Shown here piece by piece: positions 1-8,192 of a stretch of DNA of 14,192 nt. The notes under the pieces are model-generated. The model was not told the DNA's origin. It was given only the letters and a program-made list of their open reading frames with translations, and did not search any database. Origin of the DNA: Nitrospirota bacterium (GTDB lineage: Bacteria; Nitrospirota_A; Leptospirillia; Leptospirillales; Leptospirillaceae); NCBI GenBank assembly GCA_027415455.1, contig DAIBSV010000032.1, positions 1-14,192 of the forward strand. The letters are read 5' to 3'. Both the position numbers and the translations under genes were made by a program. The first letter of the stretch is position 1, and every line of letters begins with the position of its first letter.

Positions 1-113
1 TCAGAGCCGATCTCTTCCGTCGTGAAAGAAGCGCTCCTCGTGTTGCATTTTTCATGCGTGCTGGGGTAAGTTTTGTTTTGCGAAGAATTTTATGGCATTT
101 CTGGCCGGGTTGA
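1..113 (+). CDS. Possible C-terminal end of an upstream gene (partial)
   Basis: The reading frame starting at base 3 is open from the left edge to a TGA at 111-113. It gives about 36 residues that are basic and aromatic, including RADLFRRERSAPR and ILWHFWPG at the end. Its stop lies just before and overlaps the AAGGAGG ribosome site (113-119) of the next gene, a normal arrangement for adjacent operon genes. I cannot assign a family from so short a tail. The frame starting at base 1 is also open, to a TAA at 67-69, and is an alternative. The call rests on the open frame and its spacing, so it is tentative. Confidence 0.4.
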   Translation, partial: RADLFRRERSAPRVAFFMRAGVSFVLRRILWHFWPG

Positions 114-124
114 AGGAGGACGGG

Positions 125-628
125 GTGGAGATCAGGGAACCGTCCGATCGTTTTTCCTACCTTTTTGACAGGTTCCTGGCCAAGTTTGTCGACTACCTGC
201 TGGCCCTCTCTCTTGAACATGCCGGTTTTTTGCTGGGGAGCTCCTGGTTGGCCTGGCTTGCGGCGACAGCTTACATCCTTGTTGCCGACGGACTTCCTGG
301 CGGTAAAAGTCTCGGGAAAAGATTGAGCGGACTGTGGGTTTCGGGACGTTCGGGAGACCCGTGCAGTTTTTACGAATCCACCATCCGCAACATTCCGCTG
401 GGGTTGGCCTACATTCTGTCCCAGATTCCTTGGATCGGCTGGGCCCTGGGACTTCTTGTCGCCTCCGTCGAAGGTCTGATTCTGGCTGGAATGCCGTCCG
501 ACCGGCGGTTCGGTGACGATCTGGTGGGAACGATGGTGAGAAAGGGCGCATTCGGGGGGATTGAGAGACGGCAGGACAAGGCCGCGGAGGTCACCCGCGC
601 TGAGACAACGGAGTCGACGACTCCCTAA
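125..628 (+). CDS. RDD family membrane protein
   Basis: This is a small integral membrane protein of 167 residues (178 if the upstream ATG at 92 is used). The RDD hallmarks are visible: Arg16 and Asp23 in the first helix (DRFLAKFVDYLL), a GGKSLGKRLSGLWV turn at about 59-72, and a final SDRRFGDDLVGTMV segment at about 125-138. Hydrophobic segments lie at about 21-54 (one or two helices) and 89-121, followed by a charged, Thr/Glu-rich cytoplasmic tail. I chose GTG 125 because AAGGAGG at 113-119 sits five bases upstream; ATG 92 has no ribosome site and would overlap the possible upstream gene. The role of RDD proteins is poorly defined, and some members have been linked to ion transport. Its position 19 bases ahead of mreB suggests co-transcription with the elongasome genes; a role there is inference. 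Confidence 0.82.
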   Translation: MEIREPSDRFSYLFDRFLAKFVDYLLALSLEHAGFLLGSSWLAWLAATAYILVADGLPGGKSLGKRLSGLWVSGRSGDPCSFYESTIRNIPLGLAYILSQIPWIGWALGLLVASVEGLILAGMPSDRRFGDDLVGTMVRKGAFGGIERRQDKAAEVTRAETTESTTP

Positions 629-647
629 AGAATAAAGGAAAAACATC

Positions 648-1679
648 TTGGGGCTAATCGCAAATCTTTTCGGTTTTCTTTCCCAGGATCTGGCAATCGA
701 TCTTGGCACGGCCAACACCCTTGTCTATGTGCGTGACCAGGGGATCGTCATCAACGAACCATCGATCGTGGCGATGGACCAGAAATCAGGCTCGGTCCTC
801 GCGATCGGCCGGGAAGCCAAAAAAATGCTTGGACGGACTCCAGGGAACATCGTGGCTGTCCGGCCTGTCCGGAACGGCGTCATCGACAATCCCGATATTG
901 CCCAGCAGATGCTGTCCTATTTTATCAACAAGGTCCACCGTCGTTCGGCGTTTGTCCGGCCTCGGATGGTGATCTGCGTTCCCTCCAGGATCTCGATGGT
1001 TGCCCAGAGGGCTGTCAAGGATTCGGCCCGAATGGCCGGTGCACGAGAGGTCTATCTGATCGAGGAGCCTCTTGCCGCGGCGATCGGGGCAGGACTTCCG
1101 ATCATGGAGCCCTCCGGGAACATGGTGATCGACATCGGGGGAGGAACGACGGATGTCGCGGTGATTTCCCTTGGAGGAACGGTCTACAGCGAGTCTATCA
1201 AGGTGGCCGGCGACAAGATGGATGAGGACATCATCGCCTACATCAAGAAGCAGCACAATCTTCTGATCGGGGACTCGATGGCGGAACGGATCAAAATGGA
1301 GATTGGGTCCGCCTGCCCCCAGAAGGAAGGCCATGTCATGATTATCAAGGGGAGAGACCTCATTACCGGTCTTCCGAAGACCCTCAAGATCACCGAGGAG
1401 GAAATTCGGGGAGCCCTGTCCGATACCATCAACAGTATCGTGACGATCGTGCAGAAGACACTGGAAAACACACCTCCCGAGCTATCCGCGGACATCATCG
1501 ACCGCGGAATCGTCCTGACGGGGGGGGGATCCATGTTGCGTGGGCTTGATCTCCGGATCCGTGATGAAATCCGTCTTCCTATCATCACGGTGGACGATCC
1601 GCTGACGACGGTCGTGATCGGGACGGGGAAGACCCTCGAAGAACTCGATGTCCTGAGGAAGGTCACACTCGGAGACTAG
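648..1679 (+). CDS. mreB: Rod shape-determining protein MreB
   Basis: This is the bacterial actin homologue that forms membrane-attached filaments and directs lateral wall synthesis. At 343 residues it has normal family length. The actin-fold nucleotide motifs are intact: phosphate-1 loop IDLGTANTLVY (17-27), the EEPLAAAIGAGLPI segment (139-152), phosphate-2 loop IDIGGGTTDVAVISLGG (161-177) and the adenosine motif LTGGGSMLRGLD (290-301). The short MGLIANLFGFL amino end is compatible with a membrane-targeting amphipathic helix. Translation starts at TTG 648, seven bases after AAAGGAA (634-640). A run of nine G residues (1520-1528) encodes part of the TGGGS adenosine motif, and the frame is intact. 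It is followed by mreC after eight bases. Confidence 0.98.
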   Translation: MGLIANLFGFLSQDLAIDLGTANTLVYVRDQGIVINEPSIVAMDQKSGSVLAIGREAKKMLGRTPGNIVAVRPVRNGVIDNPDIAQQMLSYFINKVHRRSAFVRPRMVICVPSRISMVAQRAVKDSARMAGAREVYLIEEPLAAAIGAGLPIMEPSGNMVIDIGGGTTDVAVISLGGTVYSESIKVAGDKMDEDIIAYIKKQHNLLIGDSMAERIKMEIGSACPQKEGHVMIIKGRDLITGLPKTLKITEEEIRGALSDTINSIVTIVQKTLENTPPELSADIIDRGIVLTGGGSMLRGLDLRIRDEIRLPIITVDDPLTTVVIGTGKTLEELDVLRKVTLGD

Positions 1680-1687
1680 GCGAAACG

Positions 1688-2548
1688 GTGCGACCTTCAC
1701 TGAAACGACCCTCATCCTTCAAGGCCGTTCCGGTACTTCTGATATCGCTTGCGGTTCTGGTTATCCTGGGGTTCTATCCGGAGTTTTTCCGGCGTTGGAT
1801 TCTGGATCCTCCCCTGAACATGCTTCGCCTTGCTTTCTCGGGGGCCACGGGGTTGTCGCGGGGATCGACGGGACTCTGGACCCATTATCTGGACCTTGCC
1901 AGGAGCGAAGAAGAAAACCGGAAACTCCGCCTCGAAGTTGAAAGTCTTCGGAGATCGCTCGACCATTACCGAAGTCTTTCCGCAAGGAACGAGGATCTCC
2001 TGGCCCTCCTCGATTTGAAGAAAAGGACGCCGCAGAAGGGAATCTCCTGCCACGTGATCGCGGACAATCCGACGATCGCTCCCCGAACCCTTCTGCTCGA
2101 TTGCGGCTCCAGAAGAGGGGTTCAAGTCCGGGATGGCGTCATTGGGACCCATGGGGTGGTGGGATATGTGGTGAGGGTCTTTTCCGGCTTCTCGCAGGTT
2201 CTTTGGGTCGAAGATCCCCTCTTCGCTCTGGAAGGACGTCTTTTGGATTCCGGTCAGAGCGGACTTGTGAGAGGGCGGGGCTCGGGCCATTTTCTGAAGC
2301 TTGAATACATACCTGCCATGACGTCCCTTGAGAATGGGTCGCATGTTGTGACGACGGGAGAGGATGGCTTCTTCCCTCCGGAGGAACCGATTGGAACCGT
2401 TGTCAGGAGTCTGAATCCCGGCCATCAGATCTTTCGCTCGGTCAGGCTCGAAAGCGCCGAAAGGCTGGACTCTCTTTGGGCGGTCATGGTTCTTGTTCCT
2501 CCGCTCGAGTGGACAGAAAAGCCTCTGCTCGGGAAGAGGCAGCCATGA
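1688..2548 (+). CDS. mreC: Rod shape-determining protein MreC
   Basis: This is a bitopic inner-membrane protein whose periplasmic beta-rich domain organises the elongasome and activates PBP2. At 286 residues it shows a short basic cytoplasmic end, a single membrane helix at about 13-30, a charged coiled-coil at about 70-110 and then the paired beta domains. Family features include DGVIGTHGVVGYVVRV (149-164), SQVLWVEDP (169-177) and TTGEDGFFPPEEPIGTVV (222-239), matching the usual TSG-DG-FP-G-IG pattern. The start is GTG 1688, with only a weak AGGCG site upstream, so it may depend on translational coupling to mreB. The stop overlaps the mreD start as ATGA at 2545-2548. Confidence 0.96.
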   Translation: MRPSLKRPSSFKAVPVLLISLAVLVILGFYPEFFRRWILDPPLNMLRLAFSGATGLSRGSTGLWTHYLDLARSEEENRKLRLEVESLRRSLDHYRSLSARNEDLLALLDLKKRTPQKGISCHVIADNPTIAPRTLLLDCGSRRGVQVRDGVIGTHGVVGYVVRVFSGFSQVLWVEDPLFALEGRLLDSGQSGLVRGRGSGHFLKLEYIPAMTSLENGSHVVTTGEDGFFPPEEPIGTVVRSLNPGHQIFRSVRLESAERLDSLWAVMVLVPPLEWTEKPLLGKRQP

Positions 2549-3060
2549 ACCTTCCGCTCAGGACCATTCTCCTGGTCGTTTTCATGGTCATGGCGATTTC
2601 CGGGCTTCGGTGGTTCCCGACCCTTGCGGCGGGAATCAATCCCGTTCCCCTGTTTCTTTTTTTTCTTCTCCGGAGAAGGGAGAAGTACGGGTTTCTGGTT
2701 CTGGGAGGGGTGGCCGGTCTTCTTGCCGCTCTCGTTTCCTACGGACCCGGGTTGTTCTGGGTTCTTCTGTATGTTTCTGAAGCCTGGATTATTTCACGGC
2801 TTTCGGAGGCATCGACCCGTTCAGGCGTCCGGCAATACGTTCTGGTTTGGATTGTTCTCGCGATCGATATGGGGGTTGGACTTCTGCTTCGGAAGCTTCT
2901 TGAATTCCCCCTGGAGATACAACTATTAAGAGATTGGCTGGTGATGGAAGGGGCGACGGGCTTCCTGGGGATGTTTCTGGTGTTTGTGATGCGCTCCCTT
3001 GGTTGGACGTCCGATCCTCCTTCCCGAAAACAACATGGCATCGGAATTCCGCTTTCATAA
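2545..3060 (+). CDS. mreD: Rod shape-determining protein MreD
   Basis: This is a polytopic inner-membrane component of the elongasome that works with MreC. It has 171 residues and about five hydrophobic segments (roughly 7-25, 33-43, 48-66, 69-87 with 98-117, and 135-152). MreD sequences are poorly conserved, so the call leans on length, hydropathy and the fixed order mreB-mreC-mreD-mrdA-rodA. The frame is open farther upstream to a non-ATG start inside mreC (2476). ATG 2545 gives the standard amino end MNLPLRTILL, overlaps the mreC stop by four bases and is the natural coupled start. The last 26 bases overlap mrdA. Confidence 0.9.
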   Translation: MNLPLRTILLVVFMVMAISGLRWFPTLAAGINPVPLFLFFLLRRREKYGFLVLGGVAGLLAALVSYGPGLFWVLLYVSEAWIISRLSEASTRSGVRQYVLVWIVLAIDMGVGLLLRKLLEFPLEIQLLRDWLVMEGATGFLGMFLVFVMRSLGWTSDPPSRKQHGIGIPLS

Positions 3061-4879
3061 AAATGGGATCCTCGGGTCTCCGAGGGCGCGTCTCTACGGG
3101 TTGATTTTTGTCTTCTGGCTGGGCCTTTCGGTGGTCGTTGTCCGCCTTTATGTCGTGCAGGTGATCAAACACCACCATTATCTGGCTCTGGCCCGGGACA
3201 ACGTCGTCAAGGTCGTGCCCATTCCACCCCTGCGGGGAGAGATCACAGACCGGAACGGAGTGGTTCTGGTGAGAAACGGACCCGACTTCGCGGTCTTCGA
3301 AATTCCGGGGGAGGTCGTCCACCCCCGAAGGGAACTGGCCTGGCTAGCCTACGACCTTGGCGTTCCCGAGAAAGTTCTCCGACATGCCCTTTCCCGTTTG
3401 GGCTACGTCCTTCCTTCCCATGTTCCCGTCCCCCTCCAGACAGGACTTTCAATGGCCCAGGTCGGCCGGGTCAACATGGATCTCTATCGCCTCCCGGGAT
3501 TTTTCATTCAAGTTATGCCCAAACGCATCTACCCGGCGGACGATATGGCCGCCCATCTCCTGGGATATGTCGGATCCTTCACATCAGCTGATCTCAAGGG
3601 ATCGTTCTATCGTCACCTTCCCCCTGGAACCGGAATCGGAAAGTCCGGCATCGAGAAGGAGTACGATGCTCTCCTGCAGGGGGCGCCCGGCCTCCGTCGC
3701 CAGCTTGTCGACTCCCATGGGCGAATGATCCGGAACCTCAAGAACGATCCTCCCAAGGAGGGCCATTCCCTCCGCCTCACCATCGACATGCGCCTTCAGA
3801 TGACTGCAGAGAGATTTCTGGGAAACAGGAGGGGGGCTGTTGTGGCCCTCGATCCCAGAAATGGGGAGATCCTTGCTCTGGCAAGCCATCCGGCCTACGA
3901 TTCGGAAGAGCTTTCGCAGGCCATGAGTTCCAGTCGCTGGAACGCTCTCGTCCATGCACCGGATCATCCCCTGACGGACAGGGCGACCCAGGGGCTTTAC
4001 CCTCCGGGCTCGGTCTTCAAGATCGTCACGACACTCGCCGGCCTTAGTGAACACAAGCTCGATCCGGACCAGCCGTTTCATTGTGCCGGGACTTTTCGCG
4101 TCGGCTCCGTGATTTTTCATGACTGGAAGAAGGGAGGCCACGGAATCCTCCACTTGCACCGGGCCATAGAACAGTCTTGCGACATTTATTTTTATCATCT
4201 CGGAATGACCCTGGGTCCCGAACCGATCGCCAGGATGGCACGGTCTTTCGGATTGGGGAGCCGAACGGGCATCGACCTTCCTGCCGAGCAGTCGGGTGTC
4301 GTGCCAGATCGGGAATGGAAGAAAAAATATTTACACACACCCTGGTATCCGGGAGAAACTCCCCCCATGGCCATCGGTCAGGGCTTTTTGACCGTCACAC
4401 CCCTGGAGATGGCCCGTCTGATGGGAGCCGTCGCGATGGAGGGAGCAATTTCCAGACCGCATCTTCTTCTCGGGGATTCCCGACAGGAGGGTCAGTCGAA
4501 GATTTCAGGTCTGACTTTCATTCCCGTACCGAAAAAGGACTTTGAAATCGTCAAGGCCGATCTCAGGGATGTGGTCGCGGCCCCTCACGGAACGGGGCAT
4601 CCGGTGAATCTCCCCTTTTTTGCGATTGCCGGAAAGACCGGAACAGCCCAGGTCGTGAGCAACCGGGGAAAAAGCAAGGGGTACAAACCTCCCAAGGCGG
4701 ATTCCTGGTTTGTGGGGTTCGGTCCCTTTGAAGATCCGAAGATTGTTGTCGCCGTTCTGATCGAAAACGGAGGAGACGGCGGAGATGTGGCCGGGCCGGT
4801 GGCCCGGGAGGTTTTTCGCATGTTCTACATCACGCGGCTGGCTGCGAAGGGAAGCTCCAGGCCGGCTGTCGCATCCTGA
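3035..4879 (+). CDS. mrdA: Penicillin-binding protein 2 (peptidoglycan transpeptidase)
   Basis: This is the class B penicillin-binding protein of the elongasome. It cross-links lateral-wall peptidoglycan and pairs with the RodA glycosyltransferase. From ATG 3035 it has 614 residues. There is a cytoplasmic end, one membrane anchor (about 20-44) and a dimerisation/pedestal domain that includes LRGEITDRNGVVL (66-78) and GTGIGKSGIEKEYD (198-211). The transpeptidase domain is complete: SVFK nucleophile motif (Ser326, Lys329), SCD (381-383, the SxD form usual for PBP2) and KTG (534-536, in AGKTGTAQV). The ATG has no clear ribosome site and lies inside the mreD end, so coupled translation is likely. 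A TTG at 2999 would add 12 residues and also lacks a site. Confidence 0.96.
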   Translation: MASEFRFHKNGILGSPRARLYGLIFVFWLGLSVVVVRLYVVQVIKHHHYLALARDNVVKVVPIPPLRGEITDRNGVVLVRNGPDFAVFEIPGEVVHPRRELAWLAYDLGVPEKVLRHALSRLGYVLPSHVPVPLQTGLSMAQVGRVNMDLYRLPGFFIQVMPKRIYPADDMAAHLLGYVGSFTSADLKGSFYRHLPPGTGIGKSGIEKEYDALLQGAPGLRRQLVDSHGRMIRNLKNDPPKEGHSLRLTIDMRLQMTAERFLGNRRGAVVALDPRNGEILALASHPAYDSEELSQAMSSSRWNALVHAPDHPLTDRATQGLYPPGSVFKIVTTLAGLSEHKLDPDQPFHCAGTFRVGSVIFHDWKKGGHGILHLHRAIEQSCDIYFYHLGMTLGPEPIARMARSFGLGSRTGIDLPAEQSGVVPDREWKKKYLHTPWYPGETPPMAIGQGFLTVTPLEMARLMGAVAMEGAISRPHLLLGDSRQEGQSKISGLTFIPVPKKDFEIVKADLRDVVAAPHGTGHPVNLPFFAIAGKTGTAQVVSNRGKSKGYKPPKADSWFVGFGPFEDPKIVVAVLIENGGDGGDVAGPVAREVFRMFYITRLAAKGSSRPAVAS

Positions 4880-4896
4880 GGAAGGAACACGGGAAT

Positions 4897-5988
4897 TTGG
4901 TCGCCAAGCTGCTCGCTTATGTTGTCAGGGTGCATCCGGTGTTTCTGGTGGTTCTCTCTGCCATCATGCTGATCGATCTTCTGACTCTTTTTTCCGTGTC
5001 CCCCTATCTGGCGGTCAAGCAGGGAATGTGGGAGTTGGCCGGTCTTCTGATGGGTTTGGGAATCCTGCTGGTTCCCTATCCGCTTTTCCTGCAGAATGCC
5101 CGGTGGATCTATGGGTTCGTCCTGGCGCTCCTTGCCATTGTTTTCATTGGGGGCCATGCGAGCCACGGGGCCAGACGCTGGATCGGCCTGGGCTGGTTTC
5201 AGATCCAGCCTTCGGAATTCATGATCCTTGGGCTGATCCTTTTTCTGACATGGCTGTTCGTTCCGGGAAAAAGGGATATCCCCCTCTCACCGGCTCTTTT
5301 TGCAGGGGGACTTCTGGCTTCTGTTGTCCCGGCCGTTCTCATCGCTCGTCAGCCGGATCTGGGAACAGCCTTCGAGTTGATGATCATTTTTTCCGTCTAT
5401 GTTTTTCTGAAGGGCATTCCTAGCCGGATCGTGACTCTGTCCATACTTGGAGGTCTGGCCTTCTTTCCGGTCCTCTGGGAAGGGGTCTGGTCCCATCTTC
5501 ACGAGTTTCAGAAGGACCGGATCCGGGCCTTTATCAATCCGGCATCCGATCCGTCCGGTCTGGGATACCACACCATTCAGTCCATTGTCGCGGTCGGTTC
5601 GGGGGGATGGTTCGGGCAGGGAATGTCCGGAGCCACACAGGTGCGCTATCAGTTTCTTCCCGGAGCCCACACCGATTTTGTTTTTGCCGTCTATACGGAA
5701 GAGTGGGGATTTGTCGGAGCCTTGTTTTTTCTGGCACTGGTCTCATATCTGGTCTGGTTTGGCTTTCGAACGGCCATGGAATGTCGCGATCCTTCCGGTT
5801 TTTACCTGGCCGCGGGCGTGACGGGATTCTTTCTGTTCTGTTTTCTGATTAATGTCTTGATGGTTCTGGGAATTTTGCCGGTTGTGGGAGTTCCCATGCC
5901 GCTCATGAGTTACGGAGGGTCGGCCATGATTGTCTCTTTGGGCGCCATGGCGCTTCTGATGAATGTCCGTCTCTACGCGAAAAGGTAG
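4897..5988 (+). CDS. rodA: Rod shape-determining protein RodA (SEDS peptidoglycan glycosyltransferase)
   Basis: This SEDS-family polytopic membrane enzyme polymerises lipid II into glycan strands together with PBP2. It has 363 residues with about ten hydrophobic segments. Family motifs are clear: GARRWIGLGWFQIQPSEF (91-108), RQPDLGTAFEL (151-161), GWFGQGMSGATQVRYQFLPG (237-256), AHTDFVFAVYTEEWGFVGA (257-275) with the expected catalytic aspartate at 260, and GVPMPLMSYGGSAM (331-344). Translation starts at TTG 4897 with GAGGAAGGAA about nine bases upstream. It begins 17 bases after mrdA and closes the elongasome cluster; a 130-base gap follows. RodA is preferred over FtsW because of the mrdA neighbour. 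Confidence 0.96.
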   Translation: MVAKLLAYVVRVHPVFLVVLSAIMLIDLLTLFSVSPYLAVKQGMWELAGLLMGLGILLVPYPLFLQNARWIYGFVLALLAIVFIGGHASHGARRWIGLGWFQIQPSEFMILGLILFLTWLFVPGKRDIPLSPALFAGGLLASVVPAVLIARQPDLGTAFELMIIFSVYVFLKGIPSRIVTLSILGGLAFFPVLWEGVWSHLHEFQKDRIRAFINPASDPSGLGYHTIQSIVAVGSGGWFGQGMSGATQVRYQFLPGAHTDFVFAVYTEEWGFVGALFFLALVSYLVWFGFRTAMECRDPSGFYLAAGVTGFFLFCFLINVLMVLGILPVVGVPMPLMSYGGSAMIVSLGAMALLMNVRLYAKR

Positions 5989-6118
5989 GGCCGGTTTGTG
6001 TTCTCCGGGCAAGGATTGACTGAGCTCCAGGTGGCGAATCCCCCTTGGCGGGGAGAGGAATCCCGGTGTCCGATGATTGCAGTTTTGATTGTTCATAGAG
6101 GTTTCAGGAGGGTTGAGA
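5989..6118 (+). other. Intergenic gap between the elongasome genes and rng
   Basis: These 130 bases hold no convincing coding frame. A TTGACT hexamer at 6016-6021 resembles a -35 element, but no good -10 lies at the right distance. A weak CCCC/GGGG stem lies at about 6040-6053, with no T-run after it. The clear element is AGGAGG at 6106-6111, which sets the rng start. A separate promoter for rng here is possible but unproven. Confidence 0.4.
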
Positions 6119-7678
6119 ATGGGTTCGGAAATTTTGATTCATGTGACAGAGGAAGAAACAAAAGTGGCCATCATCGAAGGCAAGCGACTGGTCGAATATT
6201 TTTTTGACCGGAAGCAGGCCCAGGGTATTGTCGGAAACATATACAAAGGAAAGGTCAGCAAGGTCCTGCCGGGAATGCAGGCGGCCTTTGTGGATGTTGG
6301 GCTTGAAAAAGCGGCGTTTCTCTATGTGGACGATGTCTTTGTCGAGGGAGCCGAGATTCTTCCGGATGCCCTTCGGGAGGAATCTCCCACCGGAGGGACC
6401 ATCGAAGTGGAGGGCGCCGTCCCGGCCACACCGGAGGGGGAGACGGCTCCCGAGCCCGCCAAACGTTCAGGAAGGCGCCCGATCGAGGAATTGCTGAACG
6501 ATGGACAGGAGCTCCTGATCCAGACGACAAAGGAACCGATCAGCACGAAGGGACCCCGTGCGACAACCTACATTAGCCTTCCCGGAAGGTATCTTGTCTA
6601 CATGCCCCAGGTCAATCACATCGGGGTCTCCCGCAGGATCACGAACGAAGCGGAACGGCAGAGGCTCAAGGAGATCGTGGGGGGCCTCCGGACCCACAAG
6701 GGAGGCTACATCATCCGAACGGTGGCAGAAGGGATGACCGAGGACGAAGCCCGGATGGATATGGTTTTTCTGGACATGCTGTGGGAGGACATCAAGGCGA
6801 AGAAAGAGGCCGTTCGTGCTCCTGCGCTCGTCCGTGTCGATCTCGATGTGGTGTTCAGGACAATCCGTGATTACCTGACCAATGAAGTGGACCGCCTCGT
6901 CATCGACAGTCCCAAGGAATACCAGAGGGTGATCGAATTTGTCCGGACCTATCTTCCTGCCTACGCGGACAAGATCGAATTATGGAACAGGAAGACCCTT
7001 CTATTTCAGGAGTATTCTGTCGACCAGCAAGTCGCCCGGGCTCTCGAGAAAAAGGTGTGGCTCAAATCAGGGGGCTATCTCGTGATCGACAGGGCCGAGG
7101 CGCTGACTGTGGTGGATGTGAATACGGGGCGTTTCGTAGGAGACAAGGATCCCGAGGAGACAATCCTCAAGACCAATCTCGAGGCGGTGGAGGAGATCGC
7201 CCACCAATTGCGCCTTCGCAACATCGGCGGAATCATCATCCTCGACTTCATCGACATGGAGAAGGAAAAAAATCGTGAAAAGGTCTTCCAGGGATTGCAG
7301 GAATTGTTGACCCGGGACAAGGCCCGCACGAACGCTCTCAAGATTTCGGATCTCGGTCTCGTGGAGATGTCGAGAAAGAGGGTCCGGGAAGATCTGGTCC
7401 ATCTGCTGGGAGAAACATGTTCTTATTGTGACGGAAAGGGTTACGTCAAATCTGTCAGAACCATCATTTACGAAATTTTTGAAGATCTTCGAAAGCTTCC
7501 GTCAGGGCGGGGCGCCAAGGACCGGCGGGTGATCCTCTATGTCCATCCCGATGTGGAGGCGGAACTTGCCTCGGAAAAAATCTTTCTGGATGCCGTTCAG
7601 CAGGTGATTCGGAGAAAGGTGATCATCAAGAGCGATCCCCTTTATCATATTGAAGAATTTGTCATCGTATCCCCTTGA
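6119..7678 (+). CDS. rng: Ribonuclease G (RNase E/G family endoribonuclease)
   Basis: This single-strand-specific endoribonuclease acts in rRNA maturation and mRNA turnover. At 519 residues it is RNase G-sized, without the long scaffold tail of RNase E. It has an S1-type domain (about 34-170, with GNIYKGKVSKVLPGMQAAFVDVG at 39-61), an RNase H-like and 5'-sensor region, and a DNase I-like catalytic core. Metal-ligand aspartates are expected in VVDVNTGRFVG (Asp333) and ILDFIDM (Asp376, Asp379). The zinc-link cysteines are Cys434 and Cys437. Residues about 77-122 form a Pro/Glu/Gly-rich insertion in the S1 domain, where many homologues have a loop of variable length. ATG 6119 is chosen because AGGAGG (6106-6111) lies seven bases upstream; the longer frame from 6089 spans that site. 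Confidence 0.95.
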   Translation: MGSEILIHVTEEETKVAIIEGKRLVEYFFDRKQAQGIVGNIYKGKVSKVLPGMQAAFVDVGLEKAAFLYVDDVFVEGAEILPDALREESPTGGTIEVEGAVPATPEGETAPEPAKRSGRRPIEELLNDGQELLIQTTKEPISTKGPRATTYISLPGRYLVYMPQVNHIGVSRRITNEAERQRLKEIVGGLRTHKGGYIIRTVAEGMTEDEARMDMVFLDMLWEDIKAKKEAVRAPALVRVDLDVVFRTIRDYLTNEVDRLVIDSPKEYQRVIEFVRTYLPAYADKIELWNRKTLLFQEYSVDQQVARALEKKVWLKSGGYLVIDRAEALTVVDVNTGRFVGDKDPEETILKTNLEAVEEIAHQLRLRNIGGIIILDFIDMEKEKNREKVFQGLQELLTRDKARTNALKISDLGLVEMSRKRVREDLVHLLGETCSYCDGKGYVKSVRTIIYEIFEDLRKLPSGRGAKDRRVILYVHPDVEAELASEKIFLDAVQQVIRRKVIIKSDPLYHIEEFVIVSP

Positions 7679-7706
7679 GGTGACGATGCGCGAAGGGAGT
7701 GTGTTC

Positions 7707-8189
7707 ATGGGCCCAAGAAATCTGATGGCTGCCGGCAGGATCCTGTCGGGAATCCTGCTCGTGGTGGCCTTTCTCTCGGGAGGGTGTACCCGGACTTCAT
7801 CCGACAATGGGCAGGTCCCAGGCAAGGTTGTAGGAACAGTCCTTCTTGACCCGAAGGTTCCTCTCTGGATGACCCACGGCTCGCTGGCCGTGGTGGCCCT
7901 GATGAAGGGCCCCACCTCTCCGGACTGGCTTCCTGTCGCCCGCGTGGTCTTCGTTCATCCGACATTTCCTGTCCCCTTCGAGATCTCCCAAAAGGACGTC
8001 CGTCTTACCGGGATCACCTTTCAGGGGCCTGTCCGCCTTGTGGCTCGCCTCTCTCTTGAGTCGGGCAGTTCCCTTGTTGCAAACGGGGAATATAGTGGAA
8101 CGGTCCCTGTGGATGGCGCCGTCGGCGGACCTCCCGTCAGGATCGTGATCGACAGGGAATTGCCCTCCGTTTCCGGGAGTGGCCGGTAA
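7707..8189 (+). CDS. Small lipoprotein resembling the CcmH/CycH C-terminal domain
   Basis: This is a secreted protein of 160 residues with a hydrophobic signal at about 11-26 and a lipobox-like LSGGC ending at Cys27, so it is probably lipid-anchored and faces the periplasm. The mature part follows the pattern seen in the C-terminal domain of CcmH/CycH cytochrome c maturation proteins. It contains VVGTVLLDPKV, then GSLAVVALMKGP, LPVARVVF, FPVPFEIS and GPVRLVARLSLESG, ending with VRIVIDREL. The TPR part of those proteins is absent. This resemblance is from memory of the pattern, and the function is unknown. ATG 7707 has AAGGGAG (7693-7699) seven bases upstream; ATG 7686 has a ribosome site too close to it. 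It lies 28 bases after rng and three before folB. Confidence 0.72.
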   Translation: MGPRNLMAAGRILSGILLVVAFLSGGCTRTSSDNGQVPGKVVGTVLLDPKVPLWMTHGSLAVVALMKGPTSPDWLPVARVVFVHPTFPVPFEISQKDVRLTGITFQGPVRLVARLSLESGSSLVANGEYSGTVPVDGAVGGPPVRIVIDRELPSVSGSGR

Positions 8190-8192
8190 ACC

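Noticed and set aside
6016..6044. Possible promoter between rodA and rng
   Set aside because: TTGACT looks like a -35 element, but the bases 16-19 positions downstream are C-rich and do not resemble a -10.
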